Origin: Tetrahymena thermophila SB210 | Taxonomy: Eukaryota > Ciliophora > Oligohymenophorea > Hymenostomatida > Tetrahymenidae | Length of the DNA: 64,000 nt | Assembly: GCF_000189635.1 (NCBI RefSeq) | Contig: NW_002476326.1 | Coordinates: 248,001 to 312,000, forward strand | Direction of reading: 5' to 3' | Part shown: positions 25,756 through 39,100 of the stretch, in pieces | Layout: each line of letters begins with the position of its first letter | Position numbering within the stretch: the first letter of the stretch is position 1 | Program-made: the position numbers and the translations under genes | Notes under the pieces: generated by a model | Told to the model about the DNA's origin: nothing | The model's database searches: none | What the model saw: the letters and a program-made list of their open reading frames with translations, nothing else

Positions 25756-27372
25756 ATCTATTTTGATAAAAGTTAGTTGTTTGATTTTTTTTTTTTTTTG
25801 ATAGCAAATAATTAAAATATATGTGATCTATAAATTTTCAATTTAATAATTTAACAAGTAAGTTTATATTCCTGTATTATTATGATTTTTTTCTTATCAT
25901 AAGCAAACCCATTTATTTGCTTCTAAAAGCAGATCAATTCCAAATATAGTGCAGAGCACTTTTATAATTTCAATATTCAATTATTTTCAAAATTTGTATC
26001 ATAATTTTAAGTCTTTATTTTTAGGATTCATTCATTTATAAGACTAATTGATTGATGTCTCATTCATTTTTAATAATTCTAATTGATGAAAACTTATTTG
26101 AATCTAATTAAGTGACTTTATATTTAATTCTAAGAATTCGCAAAATAAAAACAGTTGAAACATTTAAAATATCAAAATTTACAAAATAATTTAAAGTAAT
26201 CAATATTATTAAATATTTAATATGAGAAATCTAATTATTTATTAGTTCGAAATTTATTCTAATTTATAACATAAATTGATTAAAGTAAACATAAAATAAA
26301 ATTTGAGGAAGCTTTTTTTTCTTTTTCACAAAGTATTGTTTGTTGTTTTCAAATAAAATAAAAGTTACTTTTACAGCTTAATGTAAATATATATTTAGGA
26401 AAAAATAATTAGATTAAAATAGATTAAGGTTATATAATATTAATGAGTTATTATTAATTATAATTTTATACATAAATTAACATTTATTATTGATTAAGGA
26501 CGTTCGTTTCGTTAGTTATAGTTTTTTAATTCATTCATTTATGAGAAATTTATACAGTAAATGCTAATTTTAGAAGAACTCTTTCTTATTTGATCAAAGT
26601 GATAAGATAGATTATTAAAATACTGATATTAATTTCTAATTAGTATTTTTTATTATTTTTATTAATAAGATTTTTTCGTCGTTTTTTATTTAGCTGGAAA
26701 GCTAATTAATATTCTAACTATATATATAATTTTAGTATTTAAGCAAAATTTATTCTAATTAATAACAACTTATTTAATTCATTATTGGAAAAATTTGAAT
26801 TTATTTTTAGCTCTCTTTGATTAAAATTTTATCTTTAAATCTTTAATAAATATTTTTTAAGTTCATCAAACTGAATTTATTTAGTATTTTATTAAATTTC
26901 TATTTATCATTTTGCTTACTTGCTGGTTATTTAGTTATAAAAGCCCTTTCCAAATAGTTGCTTCAGAAGTTATTGATTGGATTAGATTGATTCACTTTGT
27001 AAGAATTCAGTAAATTATTTTACAATTTAAAAAAAGTGAATTATGAATTTGTAATATAAGTTAAGGATATTATCTTAACTTACTTTTATTATTTTATCAG
27101 ATAAATGATGTAATTTTAAGATTTATTGAGTCACTTATTTATTTATTGTTTTTTTTTATTTTTATTGCTTTTCGATTAAGGTTTAAATTTATAACTTATG
27201 TAGAAGAGATTTTAAGCTATTAGTTTTTAAAATAGTTTTATTATACGCTCTAAGGTGCTAAAATTCCTGATTCAAGAGAAAAAAAGATATTTTTAATTAA
27301 TTTTATCTAAAATATTATCAAAAGAGTAGCTTGAATGAATGAATGAGTGATGTATTTTATACTCAGAATAAT
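25756..27372. other. AT-rich spacer
   Basis: About 1.6 kb upstream of the RS-rich gene with no supported coding frame. It has homopolymer T runs and scattered short direct words only. Confidence 0.5.
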
Positions 27373-27525
27373 TCAAATCTTTCCCATGTTATATAATTCA
27401 AGAACTGTAAATGGTTTTCCACGAGAGTTATAAAAATGAACATCGAGAGTTGTCTCTTCTGCTTTTTTTTTCTCTCTTTCTTATTGTAATAAAGCTTCAG
27501 CTGCATTCTTGTTAACATGTTCCAT
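27373..27525 (-). CDS. Short hypothetical ORF (50 aa)
   Basis: ATG 27525-27523 (MEHVNKNAAEALLQQEREKK) to TGA 27375-27373, in a patch of higher G/C than its surroundings. It has an N-terminal charged helix followed by LDVHFYNSRGKPFTVLELYN. It may be a genuine microprotein or one exon of a longer gene. No family recognised. Confidence 0.4.
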
Positions 27526-27730
27526 GTAAATTTTTAATATAATAGATAGTACAATCTAAACTATAGGAAAAGGTATCAAGCAGTTTATATAATTTTTTTA
27601 TATACCTAGAAAATCGCAACCTTGGTTGTTAGAGGATGAATCGCATTAAGTTTAAAGAGCTTTAGTTTAAGTGCTATCAGTATATTAGCCTTGCTAATTG
27701 TAACTGAGTATAACCAGGATAAGACTAGTG

Positions 27731-28039
27731 ATGAGAATGATTAAATAAGAATACTGCAAACAATTATTTACTGATTACTTTCTCACTTATAATAAAATTA
27801 TAGTACTCATGAATACTATTATGGCATCTAGGATAGATACTGCAATTATATAATTAAATCCTTATTCCTTAAAAAGATGGCTAGATAAGTCTGAGGAGCA
27901 GCCAGAACTTGAACCCGTTGAGGAAGATTATGAACAACTATCAGATTTTTTTGCATAATAGAGAATTTCAATAATCAATCGAGAAAACGAAAGAGAGGAG
28001 TTTACAAACATTACGAAAACTCCCACTAAAACAATATGA
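27731..28039 (+). CDS. Hypothetical protein (102 aa)
   Basis: Frame from ATG 27731 (MRMIKQEYCKQLFTDYFLTY) to TGA 28037-28039; the same frame is open about 40 codons further upstream, so the true start could be earlier or follow an intron. The central part is NPYSLKRWLDKSEEQPELEP, followed by an acidic and then Arg/Glu-rich tail. The local G/C rise supports coding. Family unknown. Confidence 0.45.
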
Positions 28040-30643
28040 TTAGAACTTTATTTACTTCGCTGCATTAATGAATTAAGCTAAATGAATGGTTATTGAAAAG
28101 GCTTTTGTTATTTTATGGTTAGTAAAGTATAGATAGATAGTTAGTTAGTTAGTTATTTAGTAAGTAAGTATATTTGTTTAAATTTTAGTAGTTTATTTGC
28201 TTTGTTTTTTAAGTTTTTATTATTAATATTAATATTTAGCCGTTCATATCTATAATAAAAGAAAAAAAATAGACTTTATCTATTTGTACATTAAAAAGAA
28301 AAATAAAGGTATTTAATTATTTATTTAATTTTTCTTATTCATTTTTTATTAGATATAAAAATATCGACAAACAATTTTTACACTAATTGCAAGCATTACT
28401 CCCATAAATTCTACACAAACCATTATTTAATTAACTAACTAAATAATCAATCAATCAATAACTTTATCTGATTGCCCTTTATTTTATTATTTTGATTTTC
28501 AATCATTTCTCTTTGTATTTTATTCTCTTCACTCAATATTTTATTGACTTTGTTCTTCCTATTCTTGCTTTTACTCATCCACCTTTTTTATTTTGAAATT
28601 TATCATCTCAACTTACTAAATATCTATCTATTAGATGCGATCCTTTAATTTTCGCGTTGTAATTTAAACATTATTAATTACTAATTTGAAGCAAGGAAAT
28701 TTTATCATTGAAAATACATTACATTATTTTCAATTAATAAACTCAGCATTACCTAGTATTTATCCTGAATTTTATAAGTATTCCACCACATATCAATTGA
28801 GTAAACCCATTTTTTAAAATTCAGATACTTATTTTTAAATTTAAAATAAAATAGCTAAAGATTAAGCAATCATTTTTTAAAACCAATTTCATATTTTTAA
28901 TTCATTCTAACTTTTCTTTCCATTAAAAAAATAAATTTTAGGAAATATGCAGCTATTCTTACATAATTTTTAATGGATTCTACAATTTTGTAAATTTTCA
29001 AATATAAAGATATCTTATGATTAATTTTTAAGAATCAATAATTTAACTAATTTACACTTAAAGAGTAAGATAAAAATTTAATTTACTTATTTGTTTTGCA
29101 CATACTAAATAGTATTAAGATTTTTGCACATTTGTTTTGATTTATTGTGTGTGTTCTTTAAAAGCAAATAAATAAATAAATTAATTTCTATCATCGTTTT
29201 AAAACTAAATATTTATCTAAATAAATATTTGCCAATAAACAGTTTTGAATTGCTATTTTTTTGGTTGGTATTAAATAAATTTGTAAAGTTTTTTTCATAA
29301 AAATAAAATTAATGGCTAAAAAACTTAAATAACAGAGCTTTTAACAAATAAATAGATACATACATCATTAATATAAAATTAACATCATCAAATTCTAATC
29401 AACTTAATTAAAATACATTCTATGGTAAATATATCGTTATATAATTTATTACGTAATTATTCATCATAATTATAGTTCATCCAAATAAAAGGCAAAATAG
29501 TAAGTTTAGCGAATTTCGAAATCCCAAAAAAATATTAAAATTTAATTATTTTTTCAACTTTTTGCAAGTTATGTGATAAATAAAACTATTTTTTATAAAT
29601 GAATAATTAATTTCTTTGTACACTTAGATATATTTTATTTATTTATTTATTTAATTACTATCTCTTTCCTTAAAATATCTAATTTTTAGTTTTTATCAAA
29701 CATTATCAAACAAAAAAACACTCTAATATCCTGAATTATCCAGAATTATGAGTTAAAACATGTTTTAAATAAAATATTATGTTAATTAGACATTTTAATT
29801 ACTAAAATAAAAACAATTTTATTGTAAATAATAAAATATAGTTTATTATTTAAGCAATATTTTGTTTTTTATACTTTACTGTGCTATTAATATTAGAAGA
29901 TTAAAACTAAATTTTTTAGGGTTGAATATTTAAAAGATACAAATTTTGTAAAGATATAATGTCAAATTGAATTGGTTTTAATAAAATTTGATAGATTTTT
30001 TTAATGATCAATTGCTTTGCAGATAAAAATATAATGAAATATAAATTTATATTTTTAATATTTTAGTAGAAATGTAATATCTAAAATAAAAAATAATTAA
30101 AGATTTTAAATTAAGTTATTTTCTTATTATGCAGTATTTATTCTAAAAATCTTCAATATCAATTTTCGAATAAGTTAAAAAAACTATTAATTTATTAAAT
30201 AACTGATCTATAGGAATATCAAGGAAAATATTATTAAATTAAATATTCTATTTTTATCTGCTGATTACTCAATTACTAAAATTAAATATTTTCTTAATAT
30301 ATTTTAAGAAAAGTTATATTTTAAAATTCTACTTTGAAAATTATATGAAAGTAAATATAATATATATTTGCTTATTTGAATCTTTAAAAGTAAATATGGC
30401 TGGCCATCTTTAAAAAATAAATATTTTGATTTGATCAGATAAAATATTTTTTCTTACTGTAAATTAAATATATTTTATATATTTTTTTTTGCTTTTATTA
30501 GAAATATAATAATATAAATAACTTAACTATTTTGATGTAATAAATAAATAAATTAATATAATTTAATATCTTTTTCAGATATTTCTAGATAATTGCTAAA
30601 TTCTAATTAAATAAGCTAAGTTTTTTACTAAAATTTGTTTAAG
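28040..30643. other. Long AT-rich spacer
   Basis: About 2.6 kb with no supported gene. It contains simple runs such as TAGTTAGTTAGTTATTTAG near 28140 and ATTTATTTATTTATTTAA near 29640. This is the longest apparently empty stretch apart from that inside the duplicated segments. Confidence 0.5.
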
Positions 30644-31042
30644 ATGATTGGAGAAGCATATAATATAATAGAAAAGAAGGTAGAGGAGATGGATTAAAAG
30701 ATCTATAATTAATATTAGCCATAGATTACCGAATTTTACTAAAAAAAATATGAGAAATTGTATGAATGTTTACAACCTTTAAAGCATGATTAGTAAAAAT
30801 AATATTTAGATTGTTTGAAAAAGTATGAAAAAGTTGATTTGAATATTTCTCACGCACTTGAGAATGGAAAAAATTAGTTATATAACTGCATAAATTTATA
30901 ATATTAGATCACTTAAAAACCTCCTTCTTATCAACCTAAGAATTTCTCTTTTAATCAACAAGTATAAATGTGTGCTGATGAATTTGAAAAGGATACAATT
31001 AAAGTTATTGAGAATTAGTTAAAAACTATTAAAATTGATTGA
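30644..31042 (+). CDS. Small helical Cys-containing protein (132 aa)
   Basis: Single-exon frame of 133 codons, ATG 30644 to TGA 31040-31042. The sequence is rich in Lys/Glu/Gln/Tyr and predicted helical. Cysteines lie in CLQPLKHDQQKQYLDC, LYNCINLQYQ and QMCADEFEKD; the spacing is not a canonical twin CX9C or CX3C. There is no signal peptide or membrane segment. Not recognised; the coding call rests on frame length and on amino-acid composition that stands out from the flanks. Confidence 0.6.
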
Positions 31043-31889
31043 TATTTTATCATAGCATTTTAGTATTTAAATTTAATCTATAGCAGATGATTTATTATCA
31101 GATTGCATTTTTGAACCGATGAATTAAATGTTTTCAAAATTATCTAATAATATCTCAAAATATTTGTTCAAAAAATTAAAATAATACAATTCAATTACTT
31201 GATTTCTATTTTAGAAAAGAGATTTTACTCAGAAATTTCCACAAATTATATAATATAATATAAAATAATTATAGATAAGGGAAAATGTAAACAACAAATA
31301 AATTTAACTGTAAGAAAGCACATTTCAAATTTATATAAACATTTTTGTAACATTAAACGATATATTTATTTTAACCAATATGTATATTTTTTTTATACCA
31401 ATTTTCAAACTTTAAAATAAATAGATTCCTTCAAAAATAAATAGAAAATATTGTGATTATCAAAAATATGGAAACCCATTTTATTTCTTTGAATTATTTA
31501 ATTTTAACATTCATATTATTGTATAAATGATAATTTTTTATTAGATTATGTGTTTAAAATTATTTATTTTATTCAAATAATAAAAACATTTATAAATCTT
31601 ACTTTTAAAATTAAGCTTTTAAGTTGTGATTTGTATGTATGTATGCTTAACTTTTAGATTCAGAAAGTAGAATTTGCATAGATAATATTTAATAAAGTAA
31701 TCATACGCCCACCACCTTTTTGAGCAACTTAATTAGAATAAAAATCTTTAAATCTATATGTAGTATAAAAATTAATAAGCAATTCAACTAAATAAAAAAT
31801 CATAAAAAAGCAAGTAACAAACTATACAACTTGAAATTTTTTAAACTCTTAAAAAATAATTTTAAAAAGAAATAATTAATTAATATCGC
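31043..31889. other. Spacer holding the left edge of the segmental duplication
   Basis: AT-rich, no gene. Similarity to the second copy becomes clear from about 31550 onward (for example CCCACCACCTTTTTGAGCAA at about 31708 and 42725). Confidence 0.6.
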
Positions 31890-33587
31890 ATGGAAATAGA
31901 GCAAGATAATATAATTAATTCTGTTATTAAATTGATAAAGTAAAGCGAGATTAAAGAAGCTATAAAATATCTATTATAAATAGAATAGGTCAACTAAAAC
32001 GATTTAGAAAGCTTCTTAGATAGCCAAATATTAATCCCAATTTTTTCGTATTATATATAAAAGGATGATATCTTAGATAAACATGATAGAGAAGATCAAA
32101 TATAATAGTATTACAGTCTTCTCTCTTTAATAGATAGATTAATATTGATAGATGATTAGAGAATAAACCGCATAATTATGAAATGCAATATCAAAGAGTT
32201 AATGAGCAAACTAGTTGCAATAAAGGATCCTAATTTTAGTGTTAGTGTATTTTCTTCATTATCATAATTAGCTAAATAAACGCCTGAGCTATTTTCTACA
32301 TAATTTATCTATTAACTTTAGCGCTCTTTACTTGAAAAATGTTCAAACTCTTCCTAAAGACTAGAATACTTCTTTTATATCTTTTATAATTTAAAAGATC
32401 AATCTCCTAAGTACAAAATAGATGCTTATTTCTATACTAATTTCTTAAAAATGTAATTTCAAAGCATCAAGTTGACTAAACAAAGTATAAAGTATGTATT
32501 GTCAACGTTATAGCACTTACTCAAAGAATAAGAAAATTCTGAAAGTAATACATTTAAAAATATTTTTGAAGTTGTTGCAGGATTTATGTTTCCCAGATTA
32601 TCACTTGACTATAATATTTGCAATGCTAATTTTGAAGAATGCGACTAAAACATTTAATTTGAATTCTTTTAGTTAATAAAATTATTTATGATTTACTGTC
32701 AAAACTCTGCTACTCTATTTATCTCTAAAAACATTTCTGAAATCCGAAATGTAATTACTGATATAAAAATTAAAAATTAATCAATCGCTAACGTTTGCCT
32801 AGTGTTAGAATTAATAAATGAAGCAATTAGCAGTCAAAATGAATACTCTCTTCTGATTATTGATAACTTACTGAGTTGGGAAAAATTCTAAAATGTTTTA
32901 GACGACTTAACATTTTAGAATAAGAAGGATTAAAAAGATGAATTTATAATAAGAAAAATAAAATAAGTTATTTGTGACATTTTAGTAAATATGCTAAATA
33001 AAAGTTAGGAACATATCATAGATTATTTTATAAATGAATTTCTAATCGGATAGCTTGTTGATTTGTCTACTTATCTAGATAGCAAACGTAGACAAACAGG
33101 TATAGAGGCATTAGTAAAAGTACTCACTTACTTAATGCATCAATAACCAGAAAAATTTATAATTGATTTAAATAATTAAGAAAAAAATTAAGATAAAAGC
33201 GATTTAGATTACTTATTTCCTCAGTACAAAAGTGGCAAAATTATTTTAAATTCATTGGCAGATTTGTTTGAAATGACATAATTGCCTTACGATGCAAATA
33301 AAGTTATCCCATCATATTATTTCGAAATGCAGAAATTGTCAAACAAAGTAAAAAATAAACTTTATAAGAAATTTGGAGATAAATTACCTAAATCCCTAAG
33401 AGGATAAGTAAATTAATATAATTAAAGTAACAATTAAAAACTTAAGAAAGTTAATATTTAAGAAAACTAAGACGAATGGGAGGATGTTTCAGAAGATAGC
33501 TAAGAAGCAATTAACAATCTTCATGCAATTATAGTTGATTAGTTTAATTTACAAACAAAGTAATCAGATGAAAGTTATGAAGAGTGA
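31890..33587 (+). CDS. Alpha-solenoid (ARM/HEAT-like) protein, intact copy (565 aa)
   Basis: Uninterrupted 566-codon frame, ATG 31890 (MEIEQDNIINSVIKLIKQ) to TGA 33585-33587. Almost wholly helical with regularly spaced Leu/Ile, for example VFSSLSQLAKQTPELFSTQF and IANVCLVLELINEAISSQNE, consistent with an ARM/HEAT-type superhelix. No specific family was recognised. The C-terminus is acidic (DEWEDVSEDSQEA, DESYEE). No signal peptide or membrane helix, so probably a cytosolic scaffold. A degenerate, truncated copy lies at 42908-43892. This copy has no frame break and is taken as the functional one. Confidence 0.75.
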
Positions 33588-36176
33588 CCAAAAAATATTT
33601 TAGAAAAAAAAAACAACAATTTTTGTTTCTAAATATGAAATTTTCTAGCAATAATAATATTTAAATACTTTAATTTTAAACATAAAATTATTAGATGAAA
33701 ATTCTAAGAGTAAAAAATTTTAAACATATTATTTTTGTAAGAAATTCTTCAATATAATTTAGAATTTGAATTAAAGTTTTAATTATTTATGATAGAAATA
33801 TGAAATTTTTATATATTTGATTGTTTGTTTTTAATTTATTTATTTATTTATTATTTATATTTTTATCTGTAAACAATTTATTTTCAAAAAATTTTAATTG
33901 ATATTTTTTCATAATTAATGTAAAAACAAACATAATATTTTAAATATTTTATTTGTATATTTCAATAACACTTTTTATCGATTAATTAAAAAGTAATTCT
34001 CTTTATAAATATCATCTATTATTTTACTATCCTTAGAAAATAATTATGTTATTTATTGTTTTAATTTATTCTTAAATGTTAGTTTAGCTTTAAATTGTAA
34101 AATAATCCAATCAATCTTTTATTTTTAGTTTTCTCACCTTTTTCCGCAATATCATTAGTTATTTTTTATCATAATAATTTAATTGAGGTTATTTTACTTA
34201 TTTATTCTATTTTAAAAAGTATATTAGAATGTATTTTTGCTTATTAAAATTCTATTTTATTAACTATTTTAAATTTTCAAAATATATTTATGGAAAAGCA
34301 AATTTAAAGAACAAACATTTAAGCTTTTTTAGTAATCCAATCTATCCTCAAAGTTTTAATTTAATATTAAAAACAAGCTAATTTTTTTCTTAATTTTGTA
34401 TTTTTAAAAATATTTTCAAAATTATTTTTTTTAAGTTGGATAAATAAGAATAAAATAAATTATTAAAAATTGCTTTAATTTTAATGAAACATCTAAAATC
34501 ACATTTTTAAAACACAAGGAGATTTAATTTCGGCAGATAATTAAATAAAAAATATATATAATGATGTAATTATATTTTTTTAATTGTATCAAAATTAAAA
34601 TTTATGATTTATTTTTGCATTTGTTAGATAGGAAATGTCATCAGTAAAAATTAAGTTAAGTGTTTGGTTGTAATGTAAACTCTTAAGACAAGTATTTTTA
34701 GTCAAGAAAAATATTGATTTATATTAGAATAGAGAGTTTTATCTTTGTTATTATTTAAATATTTAACTAATTATTCGCCACAAGAAAAAATCCAAATTAT
34801 ATTAATAATCTTTACATTAAGAAAAATGTTAATTAACCTTATAAAAAGTTATTACTAATTATCGTAAATGGAAGATATTGAATTTTGCAAAAAATAAACC
34901 TTGCCACAATAGTACAATTGAAAGTATTATTTTGTTAAAATATATATTTCAGTTATGCTTTAGCTAAAAAATTTTATTTAGAGAAAACTTAAAGTTATCT
35001 AAAATCAGAATAAAAATATTACACAGTTAGTACTTATTTAGTATTTGAGTGCACGAGTGTTCTGGGAATCTGGGAATGTGGGAATTTTGAAAAATAGTTT
35101 TTCTTATAATGATAAAATTTCAAAAACTATCTGATAATTATGATTTCAAAATGAATGGAATATGATTTAATTCAAATAATCCAAAAGTCTGTATTTTTTT
35201 TATTTAGTTTAAAATAAGAAACATCTTAGCCTTTTTGCTTAGTTATAGCCTTATTTGAAACTAATCAATTAAATATGAGCTAATAGTTTAATCTTTATAA
35301 AATTTAATGATTTGTTATTTGAAACCAATAAATTAGTTTGATATAATTTTAAATAATAACATCCTTTCAATTTATATAAAAGGGTATTCTTATCATATTA
35401 TTTATCAAAACTTATTTCGTTTCAATTTTGTTGTAAAATAATAAATTTTTTATTAAAAATCAGTAGTATTTTTAAATTATTTACTTTCAATAAATGTTTT
35501 TGAATTCTATTTATAGTAGTTTTTCTTTATCGAATAAATTATAATTTTTTTAGTTAATAAGAAGAAATAAAAAATATCAGTCAACAATTTTTCTGGTAAG
35601 AGTTAGATATTTATTTATGGCTAAATAATAAAAAGCTACTTTTTTATTAAAAAAATAGATTCCTTTAAATTCCTCTATAAAATGTGCTAAGTATACAAAG
35701 TTCCTTCAAAATCCTTAGTCAACGCATTACATTTTAATAAAAGTCTTACAAAATAGACATTATCTATTAAATGCACACATGAAATTCATTACTTGAAAAA
35801 TTTTTTTATAGTACCCTAGGTTACTGACTTTTTCAAGGCTACATACACGAATAATAATAATTATAATAATATATTATATTTTTTACTTTTTTTTATAAAA
35901 AAAAAAAGGTTTGCTGTTTAGAGCAAAACTTGTTTTATGTGTTTATATAATTATTTTTTCAACATTTTGCTTGATAAATAATTGAGATAAGATTGATAAA
36001 TATAAAATTCAAACTTATTTTTACTGAAGATTAATATTTCTGTGTAATATGCTATATTAAAAACTTTACTTCCAAGCGAATCTTTACTCTTTATTTGGTT
36101 ATTTAGTTCCTTTAAAATCTAAATGTTGTTTTTAAAATTTTTTATGAATAAATTAATTAACAAAATATTTAATTTA
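33588..36176. other. Spacer inside duplicated segment A
   Basis: About 2.6 kb of AT-rich DNA that aligns patchily with 43893-46208. It includes a short GGGAAT-type minisatellite at about 35060-35085 and a stretch of about 130 bp at about 35812-35945, neither found in copy B. No gene is supported. Confidence 0.5.
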
Positions 36177-39100
36177 ATGTTTGCTTAAAAAATACTAAGT
36201 TTCTTTTTTTTCTCACATATAATATGTTTTTCTAATTAAGAATAAAGCTAAAAGAGCTTTTCTTATTGGAGATAAACTTAAGGTCTTAAAAGTTATTCAC
36301 TTTGTGGTGGTGTCTAAAATTGTGAAATATGTGAGTTTTAATTCTGTTTGAAATGTACTGATATTAGGGTTCTTCCTTCTTGAGGTTGCCCTTAAGGATT
36401 TATAGAAATAAGTGGAAATTGCACAAAATGCCCAGATAGTTGTTAAAATTGTTCAGACAGCAATACATGCATCATTTCTAACTAATAATATACATTAAAT
36501 AACGGGCAATGCACTTGTAACAATGCCTTAAGTGGATGTAAATTTATTTATTTTGTCAAACTCTCTTTGAAAATTATTTTTTAAAATAATAGCTGTATGT
36601 AGTGATCCGTTAATTCTTACTTATTATAAATTTATAAGAAGTGATTTATAATCTGTACAAATCAATTTTAGTGATAATATTAGAATATCTGGAATTGATG
36701 AATCTAAGTAATTTTAAATGCTATTAAGTAATTGCATTATTTTAGGTAAAACAACGATTGCTATTTATAGATTAGCATCTAATTCTTAACAAAATGCTGG
36801 ATGTTATATAAATTAAAGTCATTAAAATTAGTTTATAATTGCTATTGGTAAATATTTATTTTAATAAAATTATTTTAACATTATATTTGTTAATTAACTA
36901 TAAAAATCAGGTTAACAATATGATAAAGTTGGTATCTTACAACCTCCTTAGATAATTCAAAATTTAATAATAAGCTACAGAAATGGATAAATTAACCAAG
37001 TAAATTCTGTGTTATCAAATTAAGCTGGAGTTTTAAACTAATTAAATTAAATAAGTAAATCTTGCTATTTTTAGAATAATAAAATTGAAATAGGCGTACC
37101 TTTTACTCCATCAAGTATTAAAATTGTTACTATAGTTAACTAAAATAATGTAGATGTTTAATGTAATTTGGTGTCTAACTCACAATAAGACAGATAATTA
37201 CCTTTTTCCTGTACTAAATCTTAGTTATAGTTTGATTTGAAAAATTTTTTAAAAGGAACAAAAATAATAATCCAAGTAGTTTGTATAAATATTTTTTAAA
37301 TGGTAACAAGTGACCAAATTTAAATATCTCTTACTGATGAAGATAATCAAATAAATATAAATAATCTCAAATCAATACTCCAAAATTACAATTTTAATAC
37401 TAAAATTCCTTTAGCTTTTTCAATATGATGTACTCATCATCTTCTTAATAGTAAGAGTTTATTGTTAATATAAATTCTTATCCTTAATTATTTACTCCTA
37501 TTTCTGTTAAAACTGAAAATCTGGGATATTAATTTGATATTCCACCAAACTCAGTAACATAAGATACTTATGTTTAATTATAGGTATTTAATTAATTAAT
37601 CATTTTATAATATTTTTTGCAATACTTCAATTTGTTTTTAAGTAATAATATGGCAAATTAAAATCTAAATAAATTTCAAAGCTGAATAGAAAAGAATAAA
37701 AAAGATTCAAATAAATATCTTAAAAATATAATTTTATTAATTTATTAATTTTAATAAACAAAATATTCAGAAAATTATTTTTTTTTCCATTTAATTAATA
37801 ATTTAAAAATTTTTTTAGTGAAGAAAAAATGATGACATTTTGCTTAAAAGTGAAAATAATAAAAATTTAAATTAAAAATATAATTTTAAAGTATTAAATA
37901 AAAAATCTTCATTAAATTTTTAAATTTAATTATTTTATTAAATAGGTTTCTGTAAGTAACACTCAATAAACTGTATAAACTGTTGAATACTTTTAGTTTT
38001 ACTATCAAAGCTAATTTTAATTATCTATTCTTTAAAAAGGTCCAATCATAAATTTTAATCCATCTTAAAGTTTAACTTTAAATGCTTAACTTATTGATTC
38101 AAATTATGCAACAACAGATGCAAATTAATTTTTAATCCAGTGAGTCTGCATGGATACAAATAATCTACCATGCCAGTAAAGTAATGGAGCTCTAATTGTT
38201 TTAAATTCTGGTTACTAGTTGGATTTTCCTAAAAATCTATTAAGTTTGAATAATAACTACAATATTTATGCTATTGCTACAAGAAATTCTGATTTTACAA
38301 ATACTTAAAAGGCTGGCATAAGCATATAAACTATATCTGCTCAGTTACTTTATACTATTTAAAATCAGTAATATCCCAGCTCTATAACTGTTTCTTATCA
38401 AGATATAATTTCAGTGTATCTAGGTTATACTTTGAATAATACACTTATTAACTATACAGTCAGAATATTTAAAGATAAATACACAATGAGGAGTATATAT
38501 TCCAATTCAAGTGCTATTTCATTTAGTATCTAAGATTACTTTCCCAATCTAAGCTTTTCAATTAATTCAATAACTGACTTAACTGTGCAATTCTAAGCTA
38601 CGGATACATACTATTAGTCTACAATTGCTTCTACTACTCAACTAGATGTTAAATACGTAATCCACCCTAGTAATGCAGTCTGGGATTCAGTAATTCTTTT
38701 AAATTTTATTAAATTATTAATTTTTTTGAAATTGGAAAATCTTTTTTTTTAAATACTTCTAATTAATTAAACAAATTAATTATGACGAATTAAAAAATAA
38801 TAAATTTTTATTTTGTTAATTTTATTTAGGTGGTTCAAATAGTTTTAATGGATTCAAATACTTAATTACAGTTTTTACTATTAACTGCTAATTTGATTCT
38901 TAATATTAACCATACACATACCAATACTTCTATTACTAAAATAATACTCAACTATAATAAGAGATTTAAAATCCTTAAATAATAAATAGACAAGAATTAA
39001 GCTTAGTTTAAAGTAATTCTTAAATCATAACATATTTCCTCCAGGTAATATTACAATAATGGTGGTTGTGCAAGGCTAATACTCAGTTCAAGCAAATTTT

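Noticed and set aside
36381-36383. Selenocysteine insertion at the TGA in the left receptor copy
   Set aside because: The sister copy has ordinary Cys here, other TGAs replace Trp and Gln, and frameshifts accompany them; pseudogene decay explains all of these.
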